Positions 1 to 7,707 of a DNA stretch of 31,327 nt are shown here, one piece after another (position 1 is the first letter of the stretch; each line of letters opens with the position of its first letter). Both the position numbers and the translations under genes were made by a program. Source of the stretch: Bacteroidota bacterium (GTDB lineage: Bacteria; Bacteroidota; Bacteroidia; Flavobacteriales; Weeksellaceae); assembly GCA_023399595.1 (NCBI GenBank), contig JAEWOR010000048.1:1-31327 (forward strand), read 5' to 3'. The notes beneath the pieces are model-generated. The model was not told the origin of the DNA, did no database searches, and saw only the letters and a list, made by a program, of their open reading frames with translations.

Positions 1-104
1 ATTTTAATATGTTCTAGATAGAGAGAATAAATGAAAAATCATCATGTCGAAATTTAATAATAATGATACTGAAATTATTATCCTGTTTATGCTATTTTAT
101 ATCC

Positions 105-770
105 TTATAATGAAACTTCTCTGTAAAGCATCGTCAAAAAATGACCGTAAGAGTCTTCTAATCCTACAATGTCGCCAGTCTTGAAATTTAAGGAACCGTC
201 GCCTTTCATTTGAAAAGGCAAAATTTCAAAATATTTTGAAGAATCAGACGCTTTCATATTAAACTTAATACTACTTCCAAAAAGTTTTCTAGTCGAAATA
301 ACATTGGGTTTATCCATCAAGGTTTTAATTTTAACAAAAGACCGAGAAGGCAAATCTATAGTTTTTCCATTTACATCAATCCTTTTTGTTTTATCATTTG
401 CTGATACTATAAATATATCTCCTGTACTGAGAATATTTTTTTCATCGTCTATATAATATAGATTAAGAAGGTAATGTGAAGGATCGAAAGCGGCAAAATT
501 TCCGTCAATAGTTTCAATTTGTTTTAAAGAATAAGCATTGGCTCCAATTTGTTTTGCTTGTTTATAAATATATGAAAACACATCTTGATCTTTATTGGTA
601 AATCCACGGACTTCAATTTCACCAAGATATTCCTTTTGAGAAAAATCATTATTAATTCTATAGAAGAACTTGTCTGTATTTTCATGCGTTTTTACCACCT
701 TGTTCAAAAAGATGTTCTGCGCATTTGCAAAAGAGAAAAATAATACAAGTAAGAGGTGCCAATTTTTCAT
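105..770 (-). CDS. Secreted/envelope protein of unknown function
   Basis: I do not recognise a family in this 221-residue protein. It starts MKNWHLLLVLFFSFANAQ, a typical Bacteroidota signal peptide with likely cleavage near the Ala-Gln at 17-18, so it should be exported. The mature part is a mix of charged and aromatic segments with no later membrane helix, no lipobox and no C-terminal T9SS sorting domain. It starts 4 nt after the rfbD stop, so it is probably the last gene of the thioesterase-rfbD unit. The 104 bases to its left show no gene. The reading frame and signal peptide are firm; the function is open. Confidence 0.8.
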   Translation of the reverse strand: MKNWHLLLVLFFSFANAQNIFLNKVVKTHENTDKFFYRINNDFSQKEYLGEIEVRGFTNKDQDVFSYIYKQAKQIGANAYSLKQIETIDGNFAAFDPSHYLLNLYYIDDEKNILSTGDIFIVSANDKTKRIDVNGKTIDLPSRSFVKIKTLMDKPNVISTRKLFGSSIKFNMKASDSSKYFEILPFQMKGDGSLNFKTGDIVGLEDSYGHFLTMLYREVSL

Positions 771-774
771 TTTC

Positions 775-1638
775 TTAGCATTTTAAAGTAATAATACATT
801 CTTCCAGACTATTTTCCCAATGTTTAGGTTCAATATGATAATCTTTTTCAATTTTATCCAAACACAGTGTACTTCTTTTTGGTCTTTTAGCTGGTGTTGG
901 ATACTCTTCAGTAGTTAATTCATTTAGTTTTATGTGTGATTCAGAAAAATCTGCTATTTTTTGAGCAAAATTAAACCAAGTCGTTTCTGGATAGTTGGCG
1001 AAATGGTAAATACCGAATTTTTTATTAGGAGTTTCTATAATTTGCATAATAGCTTCAGCCAAATCATTTGCATTGGTTGGTTGACCAAACTGATCGCTCA
1101 CGATTCCTAGTTTATCTTTTTGAGAAAATAAATTGAGCATTGTTTTAACAAAGTTTTTATTAAACTCCGAGTATAACCAAGAAGTTCTCAAAATAATAGT
1201 TTTAGCATGAATGTCCAACGCTAATTCTTCACCTTTAAGTTTTGTTTCACCGTAAACTCCAATAGGATTGGTAAAATCGTCCTCGGAATAGCAAAGATTA
1301 GTTTCTCCATCGAAAACATAATCTGTAGAAACATGTATAAAAGTTGCGTCGAAATCTTCACAAGCTTGAGCAAGGTTAGCAACACCGTACGCATTTACAG
1401 CAAAAGCTTTTTCAGATTCCTTTTCCGCCAAGTCTACTGCAGTGTAAGCAGAAGCATTAATGCAATATTTGGGTTTAAAGTTTTCAAAACATTCTATAAT
1501 TTGATCTTCATTAGTAATATCTAACATAGAAGAATCTGTGAAGAGGAATTCAAACTTATTTTCAAATTGAGGTTCAATTTTTCTCAAACAATTTCCTAAT
1601 TGTCCATTACCTCCTACAACTAATATTTTTTGTTTCAT
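775..1638 (-). CDS. rfbD: dTDP-4-dehydrorhamnose reductase (RmlD/RfbD)
   Basis: NAD(P)H-dependent reductase for the last step of dTDP-L-rhamnose synthesis, in the cytoplasm, supplying rhamnose for surface polysaccharides. The 287-residue length is normal for the family. Visible landmarks are the Rossmann loop GGNGQLG (9-15), the segment HVSTDYVFDG (102-111) with the Ser/Thr-Asp part of the active site, and YGETK (129-133), the catalytic Tyr-x3-Lys of the extended SDR superfamily. The start overlaps the thioesterase stop in an ATGA, indicating translational coupling. No rfbA, rfbB or rfbC lies in the window, so the other rhamnose genes must be elsewhere. The link to the nearby exopolysaccharide locus is inference. 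Confidence 0.93.
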   Translation of the reverse strand: MKQKILVVGGNGQLGNCLRKIEPQFENKFEFLFTDSSMLDITNEDQIIECFENFKPKYCINASAYTAVDLAEKESEKAFAVNAYGVANLAQACEDFDATFIHVSTDYVFDGETNLCYSEDDFTNPIGVYGETKLKGEELALDIHAKTIILRTSWLYSEFNKNFVKTMLNLFSQKDKLGIVSDQFGQPTNANDLAEAIMQIIETPNKKFGIYHFANYPETTWFNFAQKIADFSESHIKLNELTTEEYPTPAKRPKRSTLCLDKIEKDYHIEPKHWENSLEECIITLKC

Positions 1639-2120
1639 GAATTAATAGCATTTTGAGTTCTTAAAAACTTGGCTCTTGCCGCAAAATCTTTCTGATCTAG
1701 CTCTACAGAATATTTTTGAAATAAATTTTTTATGTCATCGGGTTGGCGTTCCGATTTTCTTGTTTTAACGTTAAAGTAAATTACAGTGATCCATAACACG
1801 GCATAAATGGTTTTTTCATCTTCACTTTTCATTAAAAGTTCTACTTTAGAAGTACGTTCACCAATTTCTATCGTCTTGCTGCTGATGACAACCATAGTAT
1901 TATAGCGAACTTCTTTAAGGTATGCTATTTCATTTTGAATAGTTACCCAAGTGCATCCTGTTTTCTTGGTATACTGCTCGTAGGTAAAACCATAAAAATT
2001 TTCTACATGGTCTTCCCTTGCGTTAAGCATATAATCGATATAACGAACGTTGTTTAGGTGTCCTAATGGGTCACAATCGCTAAAACGTATTTTGGTGGTT
2101 ACTGAAATTTCTTCACTCAT
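1635..2120 (-). CDS. Acyl-CoA thioesterase, hot-dog (4HBT) family
   Basis: Small cytoplasmic hot-dog protein of the 4-hydroxybenzoyl-CoA thioesterase/YbgC type, expected to hydrolyse acyl-CoA thioesters; the substrate cannot be read from the sequence. The family signature SDCDPLGHLNNVRY (14-27) carries the probable catalytic Asp17 and the GHxNN turn. I place the start at 2120 (MSEEISV, 161 aa). An ATG nine codons upstream (2147) lies in the loop of the ompH terminator and is unlikely to be used. The leader is very short after that terminator, so expression may depend on read-through. The last bases overlap the rfbD start (ATGA). Confidence 0.85.
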   Translation of the reverse strand: MSEEISVTTKIRFSDCDPLGHLNNVRYIDYMLNAREDHVENFYGFTYEQYTKKTGCTWVTIQNEIAYLKEVRYNTMVVISSKTIEIGERTSKVELLMKSEDEKTIYAVLWITVIYFNVKTRKSERQPDDIKNLFQKYSVELDQKDFAARAKFLRTQNAINS

Positions 2121-2131
2121 TCCGCAAAAAT

Positions 2132-2162
2132 AAAAAAACCACCGCATAATACGATGGTTTTT
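2132..2162 (-). terminator. Rho-independent terminator after ompH
   Basis: The inverted repeat 2134-2144 / 2152-2162 has a 7-nt loop. Read on the minus strand it is an 11-bp stem with one G-U pair, followed by seven T (2138-2132). On the plus strand the same position is an A-C mismatch, so it favours transcripts coming from ompH. It sits directly before the thioesterase start at 2120. Confidence 0.85.
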
Positions 2163-2184
2163 AACTTATATTAAGTACTCCTTA

Positions 2185-2688
2185 TTATTTAAGGCCTAAT
2201 TCTTTTTTAACATCTGCAGTAATGTCTGGTCCATTTCTGTAGATAATAGCTGTAGAGTTAGCATCTAAAACAAAATCGATAGCGTTTGCTTTAGCTACTT
2301 TGTTAACAGCGTCATCCACTTTTTTCTGAATTGGAGTGTAAGCAGCTTCTTGTTTAGCGATGAAATCTTTCTGTGCTTTATCTTGCATTTGTTGAATTTC
2401 TTCTTGCATTTTTCCTAACTCTTGCTCTCTTGCTTGATTTTCTGCAGCTGTTTTCTTAGGAGCTTCCTCTGAATACAACTTCATTTTTGTTTGTCCAGCT
2501 TCTGCTTTCTTTTTAATCTCTGCTTGTTTAGTATCTAAGAAAGTTTTTAAATCAGCATCTGCTTTTTTCTTTTCTGGCATTACATTAAGAATGCTCATTA
2601 CGTCTAAAGTTGCAGTTTTTTGCGCTTTAGCAACTCCAAATGAAACAAACAGCATCACCGCAGCAAATAATACACTTAATTTTTTCAT
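2185..2688 (-). CDS. OmpH/Skp-family periplasmic chaperone (first paralogue)
   Basis: Periplasmic chaperone expected to bind unfolded outer-membrane proteins on their way to the BamA complex. The 167 residues begin with the signal peptide MKKLSVLFAAVMLFVSFGVAKAQ split at the Ala-x-Ala-Gln region. A beta-strand start follows (TATLDVMSILNVMPEKKKAD), then a long Lys/Glu/Gln-rich coiled-coil segment (about 45-125), then the conserved end with AIDFVLDANSTAIIY. This matches the OmpH/Skp jellyfish architecture. It is the distal gene of bamA-ompH-ompH and is followed by a terminator at 2132-2162. The 63-nt gap to the second paralogue contains no terminator, so co-transcription is likely. Confidence 0.92.
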   Translation of the reverse strand: MKKLSVLFAAVMLFVSFGVAKAQKTATLDVMSILNVMPEKKKADADLKTFLDTKQAEIKKKAEAGQTKMKLYSEEAPKKTAAENQAREQELGKMQEEIQQMQDKAQKDFIAKQEAAYTPIQKKVDDAVNKVAKANAIDFVLDANSTAIIYRNGPDITADVKKELGLK

Positions 2689-2751
2689 AATAAATAGGTA
2701 ATAATAATTAATTCGTTATAGTTAAGATTCAATAAAAAGCAAAAGGTTAAT

Positions 2752-3300
2752 TTACTTTCTAGATTTTTTTCCTTTTTCTTTAGTGTCGGAGCCTTTTAAC
2801 AGAATATCCAACACTTTATCTGTATAGTCGCTTCTTTTTTGAAGAAACAAAACATTGTTATCGTCTTTATCAAAAACTATGCTCAAACCATTTTTTTCTG
2901 ACATCGTTTTAATTGCATTCCAAATTTGATCTTGGAAAGGCTGAACTAAGTTAGCTCTTAAAGTAGCAATTTCTCCATTGGTTCCAAAGCGTAAGCTAGT
3001 TGTAGTTTTAATATTTTTATCCAAATCTAAAACTTCTTTTTCTCTTAACTTTAGTTGGTCTCCAATTAAAAGAACTCTTTCATTTTCAAAAGCAGATCTT
3101 TTTTTCTCGAAATCAGTTTGAAGATTTTGCAATTCTTTCTGCCAAGTATCAATTTGGGCATCTAATCTGTTTTTTGCATCCAAATATTCTGGCAATTTGT
3201 TCAAAATATACTCGGTATCAACAACACCTACTTTCTGTGCACTTGCAAAAAAGAAAGAGCAGAACAGAACTATAGAAAATATTTTAGCAAAAAATTTCAT
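2752..3300 (-). CDS. OmpH/Skp-family periplasmic chaperone (second paralogue)
   Basis: Second Skp-like chaperone of 182 residues. It has a signal peptide (MKFFAKIFSIVLFCSFFFASAQ), the family start KVGVVDTEYILNKLPEYLDAK, a central coiled coil (about 45-120) and the C-terminal strand LSIVFDKDDNNVLFL. Unlike its neighbour it ends in a basic tail (KEKGKKSRK). It starts 3 nt after the bamA stop, so bamA and this gene are almost certainly one transcript. Tandem ompH genes after bamA are a familiar Bacteroidota arrangement. The two copies differ clearly in sequence, so this is an old duplication, not a recent one. Confidence 0.92.
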   Translation of the reverse strand: MKFFAKIFSIVLFCSFFFASAQKVGVVDTEYILNKLPEYLDAKNRLDAQIDTWQKELQNLQTDFEKKRSAFENERVLLIGDQLKLREKEVLDLDKNIKTTTSLRFGTNGEIATLRANLVQPFQDQIWNAIKTMSEKNGLSIVFDKDDNNVLFLQKRSDYTDKVLDILLKGSDTKEKGKKSRK

Positions 3301-3303
3301 ATT

Positions 3304-5844
3304 TTAAAGATTTTGGTTCATTAAGAAATGTGTTTTCCAACCAGAAGGCTCATTGTTATAAAGAGGTTTGTCAAATCCATAAGCAAAATCAAAACCAATT
3401 AAACCAAATGCACCCATATATACTCTAACCCCCACACCAGCAGATCTTTTCAATTGGAACGGATTATAAGTTCCCCATGAGTTCCAAACGTTACCACCTT
3501 CAACAAAAGTTAAAGCATAAATTTTAGCAGTTTGAGACATTGAAATCGGATATCTCAACTCTAAAGTAAATCTGTTATAGATTGTACCTCCTCCTTTTTG
3601 AGTAATATCATCTCTAGTTCCACCTTCTGTGGAAGCATTTTCATAACCTCTTAAAGGGATGAGCTCTCTACCATCATATCTTCCTCCAAATAAACCAGTT
3701 CCTCCTACATAGAATCTCTCAAACGGTGGCGCACCTAACTCCTTGTTATATCCATCCATGAAGCCCATCTCGGCAGAAGATCTTAAGACAAGTTTTCCTG
3801 CAATCTCATTATAGATATCCGCTTTGAACTTAATTTTATAGAATTCCATCCACTTGTATTTATCAGTAGGGGACATTGTTGAATAGTCTTTATTACTGAA
3901 TAATGAATATGGTGGAGTAAGTTTAGCTGAAACCTCTAGGTTAGAACCCATTGTAGGGAAAATTGGATCTAATCCTGCAGAGTTTCTACTAAGTGATAAA
4001 TTCAAACTAAAATTCTTCGCAGACCCATTATACTCTGTAGTATCACCAAATTGGAATGGATAATTGTTAAAGTTATAGCTTTGATACTGAAGACCAGTAT
4101 ATAAAGAGAAATAATCGTCGGGCCATTTTAATAACCTATTAAGACCTAAAGAAGCCGAGAAAATATTTAATTTTTGGTCGTTTCCGTAGTAGTCATTATA
4201 ATTCACCATGGAATAATTCACTCCCACTTGTAAAGCTGTAGGACGGGTTCCAAATAACCAAGGTTCTACAAATGAAATAGAGTAATTCTGGAAATATTGT
4301 CCCGCCTGAGCACTTAAAGATAATGTTTGACCATCACCTTGTGGAACAGGTTTGAAATCTTTAAACTTCAAGAAATTTCTTAGTGAAAAGTTATTGAAAG
4401 TAAGTCCCAAAGTTCCAATAAATGAATTTCCACCGTAACCAGCTTGTAATTGTACTTGCGAGGAACCTTTCTCTACAAGACTCCATTTTACATCTACAGT
4501 ATTGTCTATTTGGTTAGGCTGGATGTCGTATTTTATTTGTTGAGGATCGAAGAACGTCATTGAAGCTAAATCAAAATAAGTTCTTTTGATATTGCTTTTG
4601 CTAAACAAATCTCCAGGTCTTGTTCTTAATGATCTTAAGATAACATGATCATGCGTGGTAAGGTTACCATCCCATGTAACACGGTCCCAAGAAGCTTGTT
4701 CCCCTTCGTTAATTCTAATTTCTAGGTTGATAGAATCTCCTTTTACGGATTTTTCCACAGGTGTAACGTTAGAGAACAAATATCCATTATTCATGTAAAC
4801 GGATTTAATATCTGAATCGTCCTCTTTACCACCGTCTTCACCTACCTTTTTATTGAAACCAACTGCATCGTAAATATCTCCTGTTTTGTACCCTAAAAGT
4901 CTTTGAAGATAGTCTGTAGAATAAACAGTATTACCAGTAAATGAAATATCACCAATGTAATATTTTTTACCTTCATCAAGTTTTACGTTGATTTCGTAGT
5001 TGTTTTTCTTATTTCTCCAAACTGAATCCGAAACAATGGTTGCATCTCTATAACCTAATGAATTATAATAACTGATTAGATTTTTTTTGTCTTCATCGTA
5101 TTTATCTTGAATAAACTTAGATGATTTTAAGATTCCACCAATTCCGAAACGTTTTTGTTTTGTTTCTTTAAAACCTTTTTTACGAAGAATTCTATCAGTA
5201 ACATCTTTATTACCTTCAAATTCTATATGGTCTATTTTAATTCTTTTGCCTTTATCTACATTAATCGTCCAATCCACTAATGCAGGATCATTAGCATTCA
5301 CTCTATCTTGAATAGAGATCTTAGCATCAGAAAAACCTTTCTTTTTATAATCTTGTGGAATTGTTGTTTGTAATGTTGAAATTAAGTTTTGGGTAATTTT
5401 AGTTCCAGGTTTAAGGTTGTTGTCTTTAATGAATTTTTCATTCTTAGATTTTCCTATTCCTCTTCCTTCAAATTTCACTTCCCCTAATTCTTTAAGATCT
5501 TGAAGATAAAATTTCAATACAACATTTTCTCCTTCAATACTCTGCACATAAACTTCAACTTCTGAGAATGATTGTGTATCCCAAAGTTTTTTGATCCCGT
5601 TGCTAATTTTTTGCCCTGGAATATCTACACTTTCCCCTTTTAAAAGACCCGTAAATCTTAAAATTTGAGCTGGTGTATATTTTTTTACCCCATCTACAAC
5701 TACATCTTTCAGGATATAAGTTCCTGGCTGGCTTTCAGCATATACAGGAGTGTTTTCCTTAATGGTATCCTGTTTGGGCACTTCCTGACCATAAAAATAT
5801 GCAGATGCTGCAAACATTATGATGGGTAATAGTCTAAACTTCAT
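3304..5844 (-). CDS. bamA: Outer membrane protein assembly factor BamA
   Basis: Core outer-membrane insertase of the BAM complex. The 846 residues comprise a signal peptide (MKFRLLPIIMFAASAYFYGQ), a series of POTRA domains to about residue 450 (for example around VDGVKKYTPAQILRFTGLLKG and VTWDGNLTTHDHVILRSLRTRPG), then the Omp85/surface-antigen beta-barrel. In the barrel, FERFYVGGTGLFGGRYDGRE and the downstream IPLRGYE carry the conserved RGY-type lid-loop motif. The last residue is Leu (HFLMNQNL) where BAM substrates and most BamA proteins end in Phe or Trp. It lies 32 nt after uppS and 3 nt before ompH, so the BAM machinery is expressed with undecaprenyl synthesis and Skp chaperones. Confidence 0.96.
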   Translation of the reverse strand: MKFRLLPIIMFAASAYFYGQEVPKQDTIKENTPVYAESQPGTYILKDVVVDGVKKYTPAQILRFTGLLKGESVDIPGQKISNGIKKLWDTQSFSEVEVYVQSIEGENVVLKFYLQDLKELGEVKFEGRGIGKSKNEKFIKDNNLKPGTKITQNLISTLQTTIPQDYKKKGFSDAKISIQDRVNANDPALVDWTINVDKGKRIKIDHIEFEGNKDVTDRILRKKGFKETKQKRFGIGGILKSSKFIQDKYDEDKKNLISYYNSLGYRDATIVSDSVWRNKKNNYEINVKLDEGKKYYIGDISFTGNTVYSTDYLQRLLGYKTGDIYDAVGFNKKVGEDGGKEDDSDIKSVYMNNGYLFSNVTPVEKSVKGDSINLEIRINEGEQASWDRVTWDGNLTTHDHVILRSLRTRPGDLFSKSNIKRTYFDLASMTFFDPQQIKYDIQPNQIDNTVDVKWSLVEKGSSQVQLQAGYGGNSFIGTLGLTFNNFSLRNFLKFKDFKPVPQGDGQTLSLSAQAGQYFQNYSISFVEPWLFGTRPTALQVGVNYSMVNYNDYYGNDQKLNIFSASLGLNRLLKWPDDYFSLYTGLQYQSYNFNNYPFQFGDTTEYNGSAKNFSLNLSLSRNSAGLDPIFPTMGSNLEVSAKLTPPYSLFSNKDYSTMSPTDKYKWMEFYKIKFKADIYNEIAGKLVLRSSAEMGFMDGYNKELGAPPFERFYVGGTGLFGGRYDGRELIPLRGYENASTEGGTRDDITQKGGGTIYNRFTLELRYPISMSQTAKIYALTFVEGGNVWNSWGTYNPFQLKRSAGVGVRVYMGAFGLIGFDFAYGFDKPLYNNEPSGWKTHFLMNQNL

Positions 5845-5876
5845 TTTATCGTAGTCTTTCTTATCTTTTTAATATT

Positions 5877-6626
5877 TTATAGAATATTTAGCTGTTCGCT
5901 AGTTTTTCCGTATCTTCTTTCTTTTGTTTGGTAATCCACTATACATTGGAAGAATATTTCCTTTGAAAAGTCTGGCCAAAGCACATCTAAAAACTGAAAT
6001 TCTGCATAAGCAACTTGCCATAGCAGAAAATTACTGATTCTTATCTCACCGCTTGTTCTTATGAGCAAGTCTACTGGTGGAAGATCTTTTGTATAGAGAT
6101 GGTTTTCAAAAACATTTTCATTAATATCATCTATATTCAAATTTCCTTCTTGTACTTCTTTTGAAATAGATTTTACTGCATTTACAATTTCTTTTTGTGA
6201 ACCGTAACTAATAGCAAGAACTAGATTCCCTCCAGTGTTGTCTTTTGTTAGGTTAACCACATTAAGCAGTTGAGTTCTCACAATTTCTGGAAGGCTATCC
6301 AAATCGCCAATTACATGCATTCTTAATCCTTTACTAAAGATTTCTTCCGCTTCTAGCAATAGTGTTTCTGAAAGCAAATTCATTAAAGTATTTACTTCAT
6401 CTTTCGGGCGGTTCCAATTTTCAGACGAAAAGGTATAAAGAGTAAGGTAAGGAATGTGAACTTCATTACATGCATTAATAACATTTCTTACCGCTTGAAT
6501 GGCATTTTTATGCCCAAAAGTTCTTTCTTCTCCCCTCGATTTTGCCCATCTCCCATTGCCATCCATTATGATAGCAACATGTTTTGGCAAATTATTAGGA
6601 TCTATTTTATCTTTTATAGATGACAT
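5877..6626 (-). CDS. uppS: Isoprenyl transferase (undecaprenyl diphosphate synthase, UppS)
   Basis: Cis-prenyltransferase that extends farnesyl diphosphate with isopentenyl diphosphate to the C55 lipid carrier used for peptidoglycan and polysaccharides. The signature HVAIIMDGNGRWAKSRG (16-32) contains the catalytic Asp22. Near the C-terminus LLIRTSGEIRISNFLLWQ contains the diphosphate-binding Arg and Ser. I choose the ATG at 6626 (249 aa, the family's normal length). The longer frame begins with TTG at 6674, adds 16 residues unlike the family and overlaps the preceding gene. Stop and start are joined as TAA-T-ATG with DUF6089, so the two are coupled. Confidence 0.95.
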   Translation of the reverse strand: MSSIKDKIDPNNLPKHVAIIMDGNGRWAKSRGEERTFGHKNAIQAVRNVINACNEVHIPYLTLYTFSSENWNRPKDEVNTLMNLLSETLLLEAEEIFSKGLRMHVIGDLDSLPEIVRTQLLNVVNLTKDNTGGNLVLAISYGSQKEIVNAVKSISKEVQEGNLNIDDINENVFENHLYTKDLPPVDLLIRTSGEIRISNFLLWQVAYAEFQFLDVLWPDFSKEIFFQCIVDYQTKERRYGKTSEQLNIL

Positions 6627-6627
6627 A

Positions 6628-7524
6628 TTAATCACAATAACAAGGAGGTCTTCCGAAGGAATATGAAAGACCAATAGTAATACTATTCATCCAATCCTTA
6701 CTTCTTCCGTCTCCTATTGTTCTTTGTTTATTAAATTCTACTTCTCTCTCCTTTGAAACGGCGTAGTAGCTCCCTGTTTCTAAAAGGGAACCTCCTGTTT
6801 CTGGCGAAAGTATCTCCGCATTATATGTTGACGTAATATCTTTAGCCAAAATCTTACTATAATCGAGTTGATCCGTAATGGTTGGACGGAACATTGCCTC
6901 TAAATAAATGGACCAATTATAATTAAACTTATACTTTAAACCCACACCAAAAGGTACCGTTACAGAAGTTTTTCTAGTAGTTGAATACACTGGTGTAGAA
7001 GTAAAATCTAACTCATTCAACGGAGCTTGTGCAACTCCATCTTGGTCTCTCCTAAAGTCATGCATTAATGCTGCTTTTGGAGCATCAAACATAATACCTC
7101 CAATACCACCGAAGATATATGGACTTATCATGCCTTTTGGCTGCTCATTATTTACAGGGAAAAAGTTGTATTCAAACAAAAGGCTTGCTTCAAATACATC
7201 ATTTTTACCCATATAATTTCTAAGTGATCTATAATCTTCCTTAGCCGCTCTATCTTTAAACTGAATTTGGTTATAGCCCACATCTAACCTAATTGTTTGA
7301 TATGGATTAAAATTAAATCTATACAATAACCCTCCATAAAATGGGACTCCATAATCTGAAACTCTACCGTAATCCAATGGTTTTTGAAGAATATAATTGG
7401 TTCTACCAACGTCACCTATTATATTGCTCATTCCTAAGCGGATTCCCAACTCATTTCTTTGTGCTTTTATCCCTGTCGCTGTTCCTATTGCGATTAAAAA
7501 GCTAAGTAATAATCTTTTATTCAT
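6628..7524 (-). CDS. DUF6089-type outer-membrane beta-barrel protein
   Basis: A 298-residue protein with a signal peptide (MNKRLLLSFLIAIGTATGIKAQ) followed by RNELGIRLGMSNIIGDVGRT, which I recognise as the start of DUF6089 proteins found beside uppS-bamA in Flavobacteriia. Alternating aromatic/hydrophobic strands with Gly turns, and an end in VTVPFGVGLKYKF... ITIGLSYSFG, indicate an eight-to-ten-strand barrel in the outer membrane. The odd tail RPPCYCD has two Cys. It is the first gene of the uppS-bamA-ompH unit, and a -7 box lies about 45 nt upstream. The molecular role is unknown; a part in envelope assembly is inferred from its neighbours. Confidence 0.85.
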   Translation of the reverse strand: MNKRLLLSFLIAIGTATGIKAQRNELGIRLGMSNIIGDVGRTNYILQKPLDYGRVSDYGVPFYGGLLYRFNFNPYQTIRLDVGYNQIQFKDRAAKEDYRSLRNYMGKNDVFEASLLFEYNFFPVNNEQPKGMISPYIFGGIGGIMFDAPKAALMHDFRRDQDGVAQAPLNELDFTSTPVYSTTRKTSVTVPFGVGLKYKFNYNWSIYLEAMFRPTITDQLDYSKILAKDITSTYNAEILSPETGGSLLETGSYYAVSKEREVEFNKQRTIGDGRSKDWMNSITIGLSYSFGRPPCYCD

Positions 7525-7565
7525 AGAAGAATATGGATTTATGGTTATTTAAAATTTGTTTGCTG

Positions 7566-7573
7566 CAAATATA
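7566..7573 (-). promoter_or_regulatory. Bacteroidota -7 box (TATATTTG) upstream of the DUF6089-uppS-bamA unit
   Basis: Read on the minus strand the bases form TATATTTG, matching the TAnnTTTG consensus, and would give a leader of roughly 35 nt before the ATG at 7524. No TTG -33 element is seen at the usual 17-19 nt spacing, so the call rests on the -7 box and position only. Confidence 0.5.
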
Positions 7574-7707
7574 AAACATTTTTATATTAATAATAATCTT
7601 AATGTTTAGTTAAAAATAAACAAAAAAAATATAATTATCATCTATCTAAACGATAAAGTCGTTATTTTATTCTGTTACCTTAGTATTTAATGATGAATAT
7701 CTAAGAA

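Noticed and set aside
6627..6674. Longer N-terminus for UppS
   Set aside because: It starts with TTG, overlaps the DUF6089 gene, and adds 16 residues absent from the family; the ATG at 6626 gives normal length.
7649..7663. Short inverted repeat (AACGA / TCGTT) as a terminator after or promoter element near the Wzc-type gene
   Set aside because: The stem is only 5 bp, has no adjacent T run, and lies upstream, not downstream, of plausible transcript ends.
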